DNA from: Prochlorococcus sp. AG-402-A08
GTDB taxonomy: Bacteria; Cyanobacteriota; Cyanobacteriia; PCC-6307; Cyanobiaceae
Direction: 5' to 3'
Assembly (NCBI GenBank): GCA_003279585.1
Contig: QCHH01000006.1
Coordinates: 1-64,000 of the forward strand
Length of the DNA: 64,000 bases
This document shows positions 9,643 to 18,437 of this stretch, in pieces. Under the pieces are notes generated by a model. The model was not told where the DNA came from, did not search any database, and worked only from the letters and a program-made list of their open reading frames with translations. The first letter of the stretch is position 1; the number at the start of each line of letters is the position of its first letter. Both the position numbers and the translations under genes were made by a program.

Positions 9643-10757
9643 TGGAAAAAACAGAAAATTCATTTGTTGATCTACCAAATCCCAGGAAAGATATCGACGA
9701 TTTACAGCCATATTCTGCACCACTAGAAGGAAGACGAAATTTACTAAGACTAGACTTTAATGAAAACACCATTGGACCAAGCCCACTAGTAATTAAATCT
9801 CTCAGAGAAATAAGCAGAGATGAAATCTCTATTTATCCTGAATACTCAGGTTTAAAAGAAAAAGTAGTAGAAACTCTCATGAAACAAAATTCAGGAGTGA
9901 ATATAAACTCATCTGAAGTTGGTATTTTTAATGGAGTAGATGCAGCAATTAATGCTATTTTTCATGCCTATGGCGATTCTAACGATCTAATGCTCACAAC
10001 ATCGCCTACTTTTGGGTATTATACTCCTTGCGCACAAATGCGAGGAATGAAAATCAACTCAATACCTTATGAGGGGAAAGATTTTCAATATCCGTTTGAT
10101 AGTATTTGCGAATTCATAACACAAAATAATCCAAAAATTTTACTCATCTGCAACCCGAATAACCCTACTGGAACAAGATTAAGTCCAGAAAAAATTATAG
10201 AGATTACAAAACTTTCATCTAAAACACTAGTTGTTGTCGATGAACTTTACGAGGCGTTTACAGGTGATAGTGTTCTTCCATTTGTTAATTTCCAAAATAC
10301 GCCTAATCTTATTGTATTAAGATCCCTTTCTAAAACTGCTGGTTTGGCAAGTTTAAGAATTGGGTTTGCTATTGGTCATTCTAAAGTAATCAATATAGTG
10401 AATAGAGTCACTGGTCCTTATGACGTCAATAGCTTTGCTGTCATTGCTGCTTTTGCAGCACTTAAAGATCACTCCTATATTGATTCGTATGTAAAAGAAG
10501 TACTTGAGGCTCGTACTTGGATCAAAGATCAATTCGAGACGTACCATGTTAAACATCATATTGATGGAGGAAACTATTTTCTACTTTGGCCAAAATCAAG
10601 CCCAAAACAAGTTGAGCAAAAGTTAAAGTCATCTGGAATTCTAATTAGAAATATGGATAAGAAAGAAAACTTACAAGGCTCTATCAGAGTGAGCATTGGA
10701 ACAATTAAGCAAATGAAAAGGTTCTGGTCAGCATTCAAGATTGTCGATGAAGTGTAG
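9642..10757 (+). CDS. hisC: Histidinol-phosphate aminotransferase-like PLP enzyme
   Basis: This is a 371-residue fold type I aminotransferase of the HisC/Cobyric-acid-decarboxylase-like group. It shows RLDFNENTIGPSP near 36-48, the PLP-contact region TTSPTFGYY near 119-127, CNPNNPTGT at 170-178, VVDELYEAF near 198-206, and the PLP lysine K231 in LRSLSKTAGLASLRIG. The family normally transaminates imidazole-acetol phosphate with glutamate in histidine synthesis, but paralogues exist with aromatic or other substrates. No his genes are nearby, so the substrate is inferred. The start overlaps the argS stop. Confidence 0.85.
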   Translation: MEKTENSFVDLPNPRKDIDDLQPYSAPLEGRRNLLRLDFNENTIGPSPLVIKSLREISRDEISIYPEYSGLKEKVVETLMKQNSGVNINSSEVGIFNGVDAAINAIFHAYGDSNDLMLTTSPTFGYYTPCAQMRGMKINSIPYEGKDFQYPFDSICEFITQNNPKILLICNPNNPTGTRLSPEKIIEITKLSSKTLVVVDELYEAFTGDSVLPFVNFQNTPNLIVLRSLSKTAGLASLRIGFAIGHSKVINIVNRVTGPYDVNSFAVIAAFAALKDHSYIDSYVKEVLEARTWIKDQFETYHVKHHIDGGNYFLLWPKSSPKQVEQKLKSSGILIRNMDKKENLQGSIRVSIGTIKQMKRFWSAFKIVDEV

Positions 10758-10796
10758 TTTAGATTAATTTGAAACGTCTATATAACTTAAGATTAT

Positions 10797-11393
10797 CTAG
10801 GTAGCATCTGCTATATCCAAGAAATTAGAGAGCAACTTATGACCAGATTCGGTCAATACACTCTCAGGATGGAATTGTACACCGTATATATGCGGATAAT
10901 CTTTATGAGTTATTCCCATAATTGTTTCATCCTCTAACCAAGCTATAACCTCTAAGCATTCTGGGAATTCCTCTCTCTCTGCAATTAAGCTATGGTATCT
11001 AGTTGCCACTAAGGGATTCGGCAAATCTTTAAATATTCCTGTACCTCTATGCAAAACATTAGATGTTTTACCATGCATTAATTCATTAGCTCTGATTATT
11101 TTTCCACCGAACGCTTGAGTAATAGCTTGATGACCAAGGCAGACACCAAGAGTTGGGATTTCAATTGATAGCTCAGATAAAATGTCCAGACAAACTCCAG
11201 ATTGATTCGGATCTCCTGGACCAGGAGATAACAAAATCGCATCAGGACTTAAATCTTTAATCTCACTGATCGTCAGAGCATCATTACGTTCGACTCTTAC
11301 TTCTGATGCAATAGGATGCTGAGAAGCTAATTCGCCCAAATATTGAACGAGGTTATAAGTGAAACTGTCATAATTGTCGATTACCAAAAACAT
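10797..11393 (-). CDS. trpG: Anthranilate synthase component II (glutamine amidotransferase); may also serve as PabA
   Basis: This 198-residue class I glutamine amidotransferase supplies ammonia for anthranilate synthesis, and in many bacteria also for aminodeoxychorismate. It begins MFLVIDNYDSFTYNLVQYLG and has the oxyanion region LLSPGPGDP near 54-62, catalytic Cys85 in GVCLGHQ, and His175/Glu177 in HPESVLTE. The synthase partner TrpE or PabB is not adjacent. It is the last gene of a minus-strand run prfB-DUF3285-ybeY-dgkA-trpG, 13 nt after dgkA, and converges with hisC. Confidence 0.94.
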   Translation of the reverse strand: MFLVIDNYDSFTYNLVQYLGELASQHPIASEVRVERNDALTISEIKDLSPDAILLSPGPGDPNQSGVCLDILSELSIEIPTLGVCLGHQAITQAFGGKIIRANELMHGKTSNVLHRGTGIFKDLPNPLVATRYHSLIAEREEFPECLEVIAWLEDETIMGITHKDYPHIYGVQFHPESVLTESGHKLLSNFLDIADAT

Positions 11394-11406
11394 AATTTTT
11401 AAGCCA

Positions 11407-11865
11407 TTAAACTCCTAACTGTTTAAGGAATGGAGGAAATAATAATAAAACGGCAATCAGTACCGAACTGATTGAAGCTAATAAAACTGCCCCAGCTGAA
11501 CAATCTTTAGCAATTTGAGCGAGAGGATGAAATCGTTTCCCAATGGCCAAATCAACAACAGATTCAATCGCTGTATTTAGCAATTCAACTATTAACACAC
11601 TAGTGGCTGTAAGGGCCATTATTGCTAAATCACTTTTATTAAGGCCTAAAAAAAAGCTTAAGCCAAACGCACCCAATGCAAAACCAACATGAATCCGAAA
11701 ATTTCTCTGGGTCGAGAGAGCATATCTTAAGCCTTTAGCTGCATATAAAAAGCTAGTTGGTAAATCTTTAGCTATCTTCCACGATGATCTTTTATTAGGT
11801 CTTTGAAGAGTTTTAGGTACGTCCCTAATTTCTCTCTCAGAGTCATTGGATATCTCAGGAACCAT
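11407..11865 (-). CDS. dgkA: Diacylglycerol kinase / undecaprenol kinase family protein
   Basis: This 152-residue protein belongs to the small integral-membrane DgkA family. It has a polar N-terminal extension of about 35 residues, then SFLYAAKGLRYALSTQRNFRIH, three hydrophobic helices, and the diagnostic ELLNTAIESVVDL near 94-106 and AKDCSAGAVLL near 122-132, which hold the catalytic Glu and Asp. In Gram-positive relatives the substrate is undecaprenol; in enterobacteria it is diacylglycerol. Which applies here is open. It lies between ybeY (25 nt) and trpG (13 nt) in one operon. Confidence 0.93.
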   Translation of the reverse strand: MVPEISNDSEREIRDVPKTLQRPNKRSSWKIAKDLPTSFLYAAKGLRYALSTQRNFRIHVGFALGAFGLSFFLGLNKSDLAIMALTATSVLIVELLNTAIESVVDLAIGKRFHPLAQIAKDCSAGAVLLASISSVLIAVLLLFPPFLKQLGV

Positions 11866-11890
11866 ATTTGTAAACCTTCAACTCTTTATT

Positions 11891-12445
11891 TTAAAGAATA
11901 CCTCTAATATCAAGAAGTTGCTCTTGAATCAAAAGCATTTTATTAAGGCTCTCTTCATCAGTATGGTCCCAACCCAAAAGGTGTAAGAGACCATGAGTAG
12001 CAAGCCATCTTAGTTCTCTAAATAAATCAGCATTATTATCTTTAGCTTGCCTGATTGCTGTCGGAACTGAGATAACTATGTCACCCAATTCGATACATTC
12101 ATTACCTACACCAGAGAATGTCTCATCAATTATGGGAAATGACAGCACATCTGTACTTTTTGATTGCCCGAGCCAGAAATGATTCAAATCAAGAATTTTC
12201 TTATCATTAGTTAATTCCAACCCCAAGCTAAATTGAGACGCATTTAGGACTATTTCCGGACACTTAAATGCTGAATTTACTTTTATGAATCTAATCCAGC
12301 TTCCTATTTCCTCAATCCATTGATTTGGATTTTTCATCAACTCCAAAGACTCACTGTTCACAAAGACATCTAAATCTTGAACCGGGAAGGGTGTAAAAGA
12401 AAGGTCAACATCCAATTTAGAAGAACTAGTCGAAAAATTCTCCAT
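11891..12445 (-). CDS. ybeY: Endoribonuclease YbeY, 16S rRNA maturation factor
   Basis: YbeY is a zinc-dependent endoribonuclease needed for 16S rRNA 3' maturation and ribosome quality control. The metal-binding motif HGLLHLLGWDH, with its three His residues, is at 151-161 and is complete. Earlier conserved segments are STDVLSFPI and ELGDIVIS. An ATG at 12484 would extend the protein back into the preceding DUF3285 gene. I chose the ATG at 12445 (184 residues), which leaves a 4-nt gap and matches usual lengths. It is flanked by DUF3285 and dgkA. Confidence 0.95.
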   Translation of the reverse strand: MENFSTSSSKLDVDLSFTPFPVQDLDVFVNSESLELMKNPNQWIEEIGSWIRFIKVNSAFKCPEIVLNASQFSLGLELTNDKKILDLNHFWLGQSKSTDVLSFPIIDETFSGVGNECIELGDIVISVPTAIRQAKDNNADLFRELRWLATHGLLHLLGWDHTDEESLNKMLLIQEQLLDIRGIL

Positions 12446-12449
12446 AAAG

Positions 12450-12647
12450 TTATTGAGGGATATGAGGTTTCCCAAGAACAGCAACTAAAAGAATAAATCC
12501 AAGGAAACCCAAAGCTGTTAACCCAAAGTGAGAAAGGCTTTGACTACCTTTACGAACCATATTTTTCATTGCGAGTTTGACAAAACTTGGAGGTGGAGTT
12601 GCCTTCTTGATGACGTCATCAGAAATAATTTTATTGTTCATATCCAA
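12450..12647 (-). CDS. DUF3285 small membrane protein, cyanobacterial conserved
   Basis: The 65-residue protein has a polar N-terminal half including the segment ATPPPSFVKLAMKNMVRKG and one C-terminal transmembrane helix (ALGFLGFILLVAVLG), ending KPHIPQ. This matches the short cyanobacterial DUF3285 family as I remember it. Its function is unknown. It sits 5 nt downstream of prfB and 4 nt upstream of ybeY, so it is almost certainly cotranscribed and may be linked to translation or membrane biology. Confidence 0.85.
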   Translation of the reverse strand: MDMNNKIISDDVIKKATPPPSFVKLAMKNMVRKGSQSLSHFGLTALGFLGFILLVAVLGKPHIPQ

Positions 12648-12652
12648 TTGAT

Positions 12653-13763
12653 TTATGATCCTTCAATATTTTGCCTTAAAAGAGACTGAATAAAAATATC
12701 TATTTCCCCATTCATTACTGAATCTACATCTGTTGTCTCTTGTTCAGTACGTAAGTCTTTTACCATTTGGTACGGGTGAAAAACATAATTTCTAATTTGA
12801 TTGCCCCACGCAGCCTCAACAATATCCCCTCGAATATCTGCGATCTCTGCAGCCCTTTGCTCTACTGCTATTAGCATCAATTTTGATTTTAGTAGAGCCA
12901 TTGCTTTGTCTTTATTTTGAAGCTGAGATCTTTCTTGTGTACATCGAACTGCAATACCTGTAGGCACATGAAGAATCCGAACTGCAGTCTCAACTTTATT
13001 TACATTTTGTCCTCCTGCACCACCTGAGCGACTTGTCGTGATTTCTAAATCTTTTTCAGGGATTTCAAGTTCAACCTCTTCATCAAGTTTAGGCATAACC
13101 TCAACTCCAGCAAAACTTGTTTGTCGCTTTCCATTTGCATTGAAAGGGGAAATTCTTACTAAACGATGAGTCCCTTTTTCATTTTGTAAAAAACCATATG
13201 CATATACACCTTCTATTTCGATGGTGACACTTTTGACTCCCGCTTCCTCTCCCTCAGAAAGTTCATTAATAATTACTTTCATACCATTGTTTTCAGCCCA
13301 TCTTGTATACATCCGTAGAAGCATTTGGGCCCAATCTTGGGCATCAGTTCCGCCAGCGCCAGCATTAATTGAAAGAACTGCACCCTCCTTATCATAGGTT
13401 CCACTCAAGAGACGCTCCATCTCCCAACGTTCAAGTTCTTGCTTTAATTTCTCAAGTCCATGGTGAGCCTCCGCAAGCATTTCTTCATCAGGGTCTAACT
13501 CATAAAGCTCTAACGAAAGATTTGCGTCCTCAATAGCACCTCTCCACGTAATAAGTTTTTCTAACTCTGCTTTAACCTCATCAAGTTGACGCATCTGTTT
13601 TTGTGCATTTTTGGGATCGTTCCAAAACTCAGGTTGCGATGCAACTTGCTCTAAGTCCTTTTTTCTAGCTAGCAATGCAGGTTCGTCAAAGACAATCCTG
13701 GGCTGTACCCAGGCGAGCAGTCAATAAAGAAAGGTCTCTTTTAAAATCAGTCAGGTCTTGCAA
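12653..13763 (-). CDS. prfB: Peptide chain release factor 2, expressed through a +1 programmed frameshift
   Basis: RF2 ends translation at UGA and UAA. The long second frame carries SPF (about residues 205-207 of the joined protein), the RF2 stop-recognition tripeptide, and GGQ (about 250-252) for peptide release. A short first frame from TTG at 13763 encodes 25 residues ending RLGTAQDCL and then meets TGA at 13688-13686 in the context CTT TGA C. Reading one base ahead gives [10 protein letters not shown] and joins the main frame, for about 369 residues in total, normal for RF2. An ATG further upstream (about 13802) is also in frame but would add residues not typical of the family. A stem-loop lies just before the shift site. 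Confidence 0.94.
13685..13713 (-). promoter_or_regulatory. prfB +1 programmed frameshift site with upstream hairpin
   Basis: Read on the minus strand, CCTGGG-TACAG-CCCAGG is a perfect 6-bp stem with a 5-nt loop (13713-13697), followed by the slippery CTT TGA C (13691-13685). The in-frame TGA is RF2's own stop codon, giving the known autoregulatory logic: low RF2 favours the shift. The usual internal Shine-Dalgarno AGGGGG three bases before CTT is replaced by a weaker AGGA about four bases away. Confidence 0.88.
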
Positions 13764-13821
13764 ACGAGGTAATAGAATTAATACATTAAAAGCTATCAGC
13801 ATATCAACCAAAAAACTATAA

Positions 13822-14112
13822 ATGAACAGATCAATTCACGATTCAGGCATCCCTACAGTGGAAATTTACACTTGGAGATTTTGCCCATTTTGCCTACGTG
13901 CAAAAGCACTACTAAATGAAAAAGGAGTCCAGTTCAAAGAATATTCTATTGATGGAGACAATGATGCAAGAATAAAAATGTCTGAAAGAGCAGGAGGTCG
14001 CAGAACTCTTCCACAAATTTTTATTAATGGAGAAAGTATCGGAGGTTGCGACGAGCTCTACGAACTTGAGAGCAATAACGAATTAAATGAACTTATTGGA
14101 ATTAGAAATTGA
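13822..14112 (+). CDS. grxC: Glutaredoxin, class I dithiol type
   Basis: This 96-residue glutaredoxin reduces disulfides and glutathionylated proteins using glutathione. The active site CPFC is at residues 21-24. The glutathione-binding segments TLPQIFINGESIGGCDEL follow at about 73-90, including the cis-proline. The length is slightly longer than the minimal fold because of an 11-residue N-terminal lead. It lies 3 nt upstream of gshB, pairing glutathione synthesis with its use. It is divergent from prfB, with 58 nt between the two start codons. Confidence 0.95.
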   Translation: MNRSIHDSGIPTVEIYTWRFCPFCLRAKALLNEKGVQFKEYSIDGDNDARIKMSERAGGRRTLPQIFINGESIGGCDELYELESNNELNELIGIRN

Positions 14113-14115
14113 TTC

Positions 14116-15045
14116 ATGAAGCAACTATTTGTTCTAGATCCAATTGAAAATATTAATCCCAACAAGGATTCATCAGCAGCACTTATGCAAGCCGCATCTA
14201 GAGCTAAAATAGATGTTTGGATCTGTACTCCTTCTGACCTGCAAGCCCGAGGGGACGATGCATGGGTAGTTTCTAATAAAGTCAATTGTGAACCATGGAT
14301 CACTGTCCATTCATCAAAAAGCCTTCCTTTAAGAGATTTCTCATGCATTTGGATGCGCAAAGATCCACCTGTTGATGAGGCTTTTTTATATGCAACTCAT
14401 TTATTAGAAGTTGCAGAAAGAGATGGTGTCAATGTGATTAATAAGCCTGCATCCCTAAGAGCTTGGAATGAAAAGTTAGGAGCTTTAAGATTTAGTGATT
14501 TAATGGCTCCCACTCTTGTAGCGAGTAGAGTGGAGCAATTAATTACATTTGCAAAAGAGTACGGAGAAGTTGTTTTAAAGCCACTTGGAGGGAAAGGTGG
14601 GCAAGGAGTTATACGAATTGCAAAGGACGCTCCAGGCTTAGAGGCATTACTCGAACTAGTTACTTCACAAGAACATTTGCCAGTAATGATGCAACAATTT
14701 TTACCAGAAGTCATAAATGGCGATAAAAGAATCCTTTTGGTTAATGGAGAGCCATTAGGTGCAATTAATAGACGTCCAAAAAAAGGAGACTTCAGAAGCA
14801 ACCTCGCTTTAGGTGGAAAAGCTGAGATAACTAAATTAACTCCTAAAGAGATAGAGATATGTGATCAAATAAAGCCTGCGTTACAAGATGAAGGGCTCTT
14901 TTTTGTTGGTATAGATGTTATTGGAGGAATGCTAAGTGAGATTAATGTTACGAGTCCAACTGGTATTAGAGAAGTAGAAAACCTAATGAATATTCCATTA
15001 GCAGATCAAGTGATTGACTATCTTATAGATCATTTGGACAATTAA
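14116..15045 (+). CDS. gshB: Glutathione synthetase
   Basis: GshB joins glycine to gamma-glutamylcysteine in the second step of glutathione synthesis. The 309-residue protein is an ATP-grasp enzyme with the N-terminal [17 protein letters not shown], the segment [19 protein letters not shown], the ATP-binding loop [11 protein letters not shown] near 154-164, and C-terminal [13 protein letters not shown], which carries substrate and magnesium contacts. It is directly downstream of grxC. Its 3' end overlaps the convergent menF gene by 23 nt. Confidence 0.96.
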   Translation: MKQLFVLDPIENINPNKDSSAALMQAASRAKIDVWICTPSDLQARGDDAWVVSNKVNCEPWITVHSSKSLPLRDFSCIWMRKDPPVDEAFLYATHLLEVAERDGVNVINKPASLRAWNEKLGALRFSDLMAPTLVASRVEQLITFAKEYGEVVLKPLGGKGGQGVIRIAKDAPGLEALLELVTSQEHLPVMMQQFLPEVINGDKRILLVNGEPLGAINRRPKKGDFRSNLALGGKAEITKLTPKEIEICDQIKPALQDEGLFFVGIDVIGGMLSEINVTSPTGIREVENLMNIPLADQVIDYLIDHLDN

Positions 15046-16429
15046 CCCTATCTAAGTTTAATTGATTTCGTAAAACTTCAAATTTCAAAGCCACCTCTTG
15101 CATTTCCCCCTCAACAGTTGAGCCTTTTACTAGGCCAGCACCAGCAAACAATTTAAGTTCATCGCCTCTAACATGTCCGTAACGAATGGCCACCCTAAAT
15201 TCTGAATTTTGATCTTTATCTATCCATCCAATTGGAGAAGCATATGTTTGACGATCAAATGGTTCCAAAGCTCTCAACCAACTCAAAGATTTAGTCAAAG
15301 GCAATCCAGCGACTGCAGGAGTTGGATGAAGAGCTTCAACTAATTCAAGAGGAAATTTTTCTTTGACACACGCTTGAATAAGAGTATGCAAATGAATTAA
15401 ATGGCCTTGAGTAATTAATTTTGGTTGAGGGTAGTGACTTGCTTTAATACCTTTTTTTAAAAGTTGCTCCACAATAGAATTAACTACAAAATGGTGTTCT
15501 CTTAAATCTTTAGAAGATGCAAGCAATTCTTTACCATCATCACCCTTTTTTGCAGTACCAGCCAAAGCATCGATTAACAACTGGTTTTGATTGAGACTTA
15601 TCAATCTCTCAGGTGATGCACCGAAAAATGACTCATCACAATTTTTTTGCCATAGAAATCGACAACTATTAGTTTGCTGAACTCTTAGACGAGCAAGCAA
15701 GTTCAACGGATCTAATGGTTGTCTGAGGTAAAGGCGTTGTCTCGTTGCCAATACAAGCTTATCCAAATCACCTGCATTGATTAATTCGATCCCTTTAGCC
15801 AACGCATCTCGATATTGAGATCTCCAATCATTAGAGAAGTGATCGACTAAGAAATTTTCTTTTACATCATGGAAAGTTCGGACTGGTGATTTATTTATCT
15901 TTTCTCGAATTGACCATAATCTTTCTACGGATTCACGAACATCTGAAGGATTTAGGGCAACTGAATGTAAACGTAAGCATGTCAATCCATTTTTTGCAGT
16001 TAATTGCCACTTAGGCAAAACAGCCTGCAGTGAAAATTTATCATCTATTGATTTTTCATTACTCTTAATTTGATCAAAAAAAGAAAATGAAAATAGAATC
16101 CTTGATGCTGAAAATGCTGGACTTGGAGAAGTATCTATCAATCGACTAAAAATCTCATCACTAAACCTTTGTGCATTTTCAAACCTCTTTGGTCCAGATA
16201 AATCCAAAGATTGACAATGTCCTCCGGCAGAAATGCACAACCCTGGGGATAGATCCCAAAGAAATCTAAACTGATGTTTTTCAGAAATCAAAGGTAATGT
16301 CGTTAAAGGGTCTGTTTGACTTACAGGAACAGAAATGCTCAAGATACATTCATCAACTTTTCGTTCACTCCATTTGCGAAGAGAACTAACTAAAAGCTCA
16401 CTAAAGACAGGTTCTAAATTCATAACCAA
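15023..16429 (-). CDS. menF: Isochorismate synthase
   Basis: MenF converts chorismate to isochorismate, the first committed step to phylloquinone (vitamin K1), the photosystem I secondary acceptor. The 468-residue protein belongs to the chorismate-utilising enzyme family. Typical C-terminal segments are [58 protein letters not shown] and [16 protein letters not shown]. It could in principle make salicylate, but its position beside menA, menC and menE supports the quinone role. It is divergent from menA, with a 93-nt spacer. Confidence 0.92.
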   Translation of the reverse strand: MVMNLEPVFSELLVSSLRKWSERKVDECILSISVPVSQTDPLTTLPLISEKHQFRFLWDLSPGLCISAGGHCQSLDLSGPKRFENAQRFSDEIFSRLIDTSPSPAFSASRILFSFSFFDQIKSNEKSIDDKFSLQAVLPKWQLTAKNGLTCLRLHSVALNPSDVRESVERLWSIREKINKSPVRTFHDVKENFLVDHFSNDWRSQYRDALAKGIELINAGDLDKLVLATRQRLYLRQPLDPLNLLARLRVQQTNSCRFLWQKNCDESFFGASPERLISLNQNQLLIDALAGTAKKGDDGKELLASSKDLREHHFVVNSIVEQLLKKGIKASHYPQPKLITQGHLIHLHTLIQACVKEKFPLELVEALHPTPAVAGLPLTKSLSWLRALEPFDRQTYASPIGWIDKDQNSEFRVAIRYGHVRGDELKLFAGAGLVKGSTVEGEMQEVALKFEVLRNQLNLDRVNCPNDL

Positions 16430-16522
16430 TTAGAGCCTTTAGACATAAATAAACCAATACATGAACTGCTGCCTAGTCTTAAGGAAGGAACCAAGAAACA
16501 AACAGAACAGGTTATTTTATCA

Positions 16523-17446
16523 GTGAAGTCTTCTACAACTGAAAAGAAACATCTTTGGCAAGCTGCAATTAAGTGGCCATTATATTCAGTCGCAATAATG
16601 CCTGTAATTTTATCTGCAGCATGGGAGCTAGGGAATAGCGGCAATATTCGTATAGGACAATTCATCGGTTTTCTAATTGCCTCTATCTTGATTTTGCTTT
16701 GGGAGAATCTTACCAATGATCTTTTTGACGATGAAACTGGCGTTGACAAATACAAATTCCACTCCGTAGTCGCTTTAACGGGTAATAAAACCACTGTACG
16801 TCGAGTTGCATATTTTTCTCTTTTATTAGGTTTATTTATCATATTTATCCTTGCTCTAAAAAGTAAAATAACAGTACTTTTTTTGGTCTTAATTTGTTGT
16901 TTTCTTGGATATTTATATCAAGGACCACCATTCAGGCTGGGGTATAAGGGGTTGGGAGAACCCCTCTGCTGGATTGCCTTTGGCCCGCTTGCTACAGCTG
17001 CAGCACTAATTGTTGTTTCTCCAAAATCTAATTTTCATACCATCCCATGGGGAACAGCACTGATGGTTGGGGCAGGTCCGGCGATGGCGACCACTTTGGT
17101 TCTATTCTGTTCGCATTTTCATCAAATCAATCAAGATGCTGCTGTAGGTAAAAAATCACCCTTAGTTATTTTAGGCACTCATCGAGCGGCAGAATTTTTA
17201 CCATGGTTCGTTGGTCTAATATTTTTATTAGAATTATTACCAGTAGTAATTGGAATATGGCCAATAACGACTCTTATATGTTTAATTAGCCTTCCTTCAG
17301 GTGTAGATCTTATCAAATTAATTAAAAGACATCATAACCAACCTGAGCGTATTAAAAACAGTAAGTTTTTAGCTTTACGCTTTCAGACAATTAATGGTTT
17401 ATGCTTGAGTTTAGGTTTTGGTATATCCTCATTTTTTTATAATTAA
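16523..17446 (+). CDS. menA: 1,4-dihydroxy-2-naphthoate phytyl/prenyltransferase
   Basis: MenA attaches the prenyl (phytyl) chain to 1,4-dihydroxy-2-naphthoate. The 307-residue protein is a UbiA-family membrane enzyme with about eight hydrophobic segments. The first Asp-rich site is NLTNDLFDDETGVDKY near 64-79. The second conserved stretch includes HFHQINQDAAVGKKS near 197-211. The start is a GTG at 16523. It is followed after 19 nt by menC and should act in the thylakoid or plasma membrane. Confidence 0.93.
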   Translation: MKSSTTEKKHLWQAAIKWPLYSVAIMPVILSAAWELGNSGNIRIGQFIGFLIASILILLWENLTNDLFDDETGVDKYKFHSVVALTGNKTTVRRVAYFSLLLGLFIIFILALKSKITVLFLVLICCFLGYLYQGPPFRLGYKGLGEPLCWIAFGPLATAAALIVVSPKSNFHTIPWGTALMVGAGPAMATTLVLFCSHFHQINQDAAVGKKSPLVILGTHRAAEFLPWFVGLIFLLELLPVVIGIWPITTLICLISLPSGVDLIKLIKRHHNQPERIKNSKFLALRFQTINGLCLSLGFGISSFFYN

Positions 17447-17465
17447 TTTTTGATTTTATTTAATC

Positions 17466-18437
17466 ATGAAATTAATAATTACTATCAAGCCATTTTCATT
17501 TCAACTAACAAGAAAATTAAGAACCTCACAAGGAAGTATTCATAGCAAGGTGGGTTTATTGTTGCAAATAAAAGACTCAGATGGAAATTACGGATGGGGT
17601 GAAATATCAACTATTGAGAAAAAGGAATTACAAAGAAGTATCGAAAGTCTCGATTTTATTGGGAGACAAACTACAAAAGATTCAATAGAAAATTATTTAT
17701 GTGAATTACCAGGACCACTTGCTTTCGGATTAGGAACCTGCTTAGCCGATTTAGAAAATCTCACTAAGAGCAAGTTAAATCTTGAAGGTTTCGACATCGC
17801 CAAATCAGCCTATCTTTTACCTACAGATATTGATCCATTAGAGTCAATAGTGAAATATGTAGATCGATCAAATAACAAGAAAAGTTCTTGTACAATAAAA
17901 TGGAAAGTATCTCACCAAGAAAATAACTTTAAGGAAGAGAAAACATTACAAAAAATCTTAGATATTTTACCAAATAATTTTAAACTTAGAATTGATCCAA
18001 ACGGAGGATGGAGTCGCCAAAAAGCACAAGAATGGATTAATGAACTCAAAAACGAGCCTCGTTTGGAATGGATTGAACAGCCACTCCCATCAAAAGATAT
18101 TGAAGGTTTATTTTCATTAGCCAATCAAATTCCAATCGCACTAGATGAATCTTTGACTGAATTTCCATATTTACGAAAAACATGGAAAAGTTGGCAAATA
18201 CGTCGCCCTGCATTAGATGGTGATCCTAGATTACTGTTAAAAGAAATAGAGCAAGAAGATAGTCAAACAGTCATAAGCACAGCTTTTGAAACTGGAATTG
18301 GGAGAAGGTGGATTAATCACCTCGCTGCCAGGCAAGTCAAAGGGGGAAATCCTTGTGCACCTGGACTTGCACCTGGATGGTGCCCCAAAGGTCCACTCTT
18401 TAACAACAATCCAAAATCAGTCTGGGAAGCCGTATGA
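17466..18437 (+). CDS. menC: o-Succinylbenzoate synthase
   Basis: MenC dehydrates SHCHC to o-succinylbenzoate. This 323-residue protein is a member of the enolase superfamily. It keeps the KWKV catalytic-lysine motif near residue 139, the metal-binding series RIDPNGGW near 176-183, EQPL near 203-206 and DESL near 221-224, and the C-terminal STAFETGIGRRW. The length is close to the usual for cyanobacterial forms. Its stop overlaps the menE start by 4 nt (ATGA), indicating translational coupling. Confidence 0.93.
   Translation: MKLIITIKPFSFQLTRKLRTSQGSIHSKVGLLLQIKDSDGNYGWGEISTIEKKELQRSIESLDFIGRQTTKDSIENYLCELPGPLAFGLGTCLADLENLTKSKLNLEGFDIAKSAYLLPTDIDPLESIVKYVDRSNNKKSSCTIKWKVSHQENNFKEEKTLQKILDILPNNFKLRIDPNGGWSRQKAQEWINELKNEPRLEWIEQPLPSKDIEGLFSLANQIPIALDESLTEFPYLRKTWKSWQIRRPALDGDPRLLLKEIEQEDSQTVISTAFETGIGRRWINHLAARQVKGGNPCAPGLAPGWCPKGPLFNNNPKSVWEAV

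Noticed and set aside
13676-13763. In-frame TGA suggesting that prfB is a pseudogene or that RF2 starts at 13675
   Set aside because: The upstream frame and the CTT TGA C context match the RF2 programmed frameshift, and the joined protein has normal length and motifs.
16420-16842. 140-codon minus-strand ORF over the start of menA
   Set aside because: It is antisense to conserved menA membrane motifs and has no family features.
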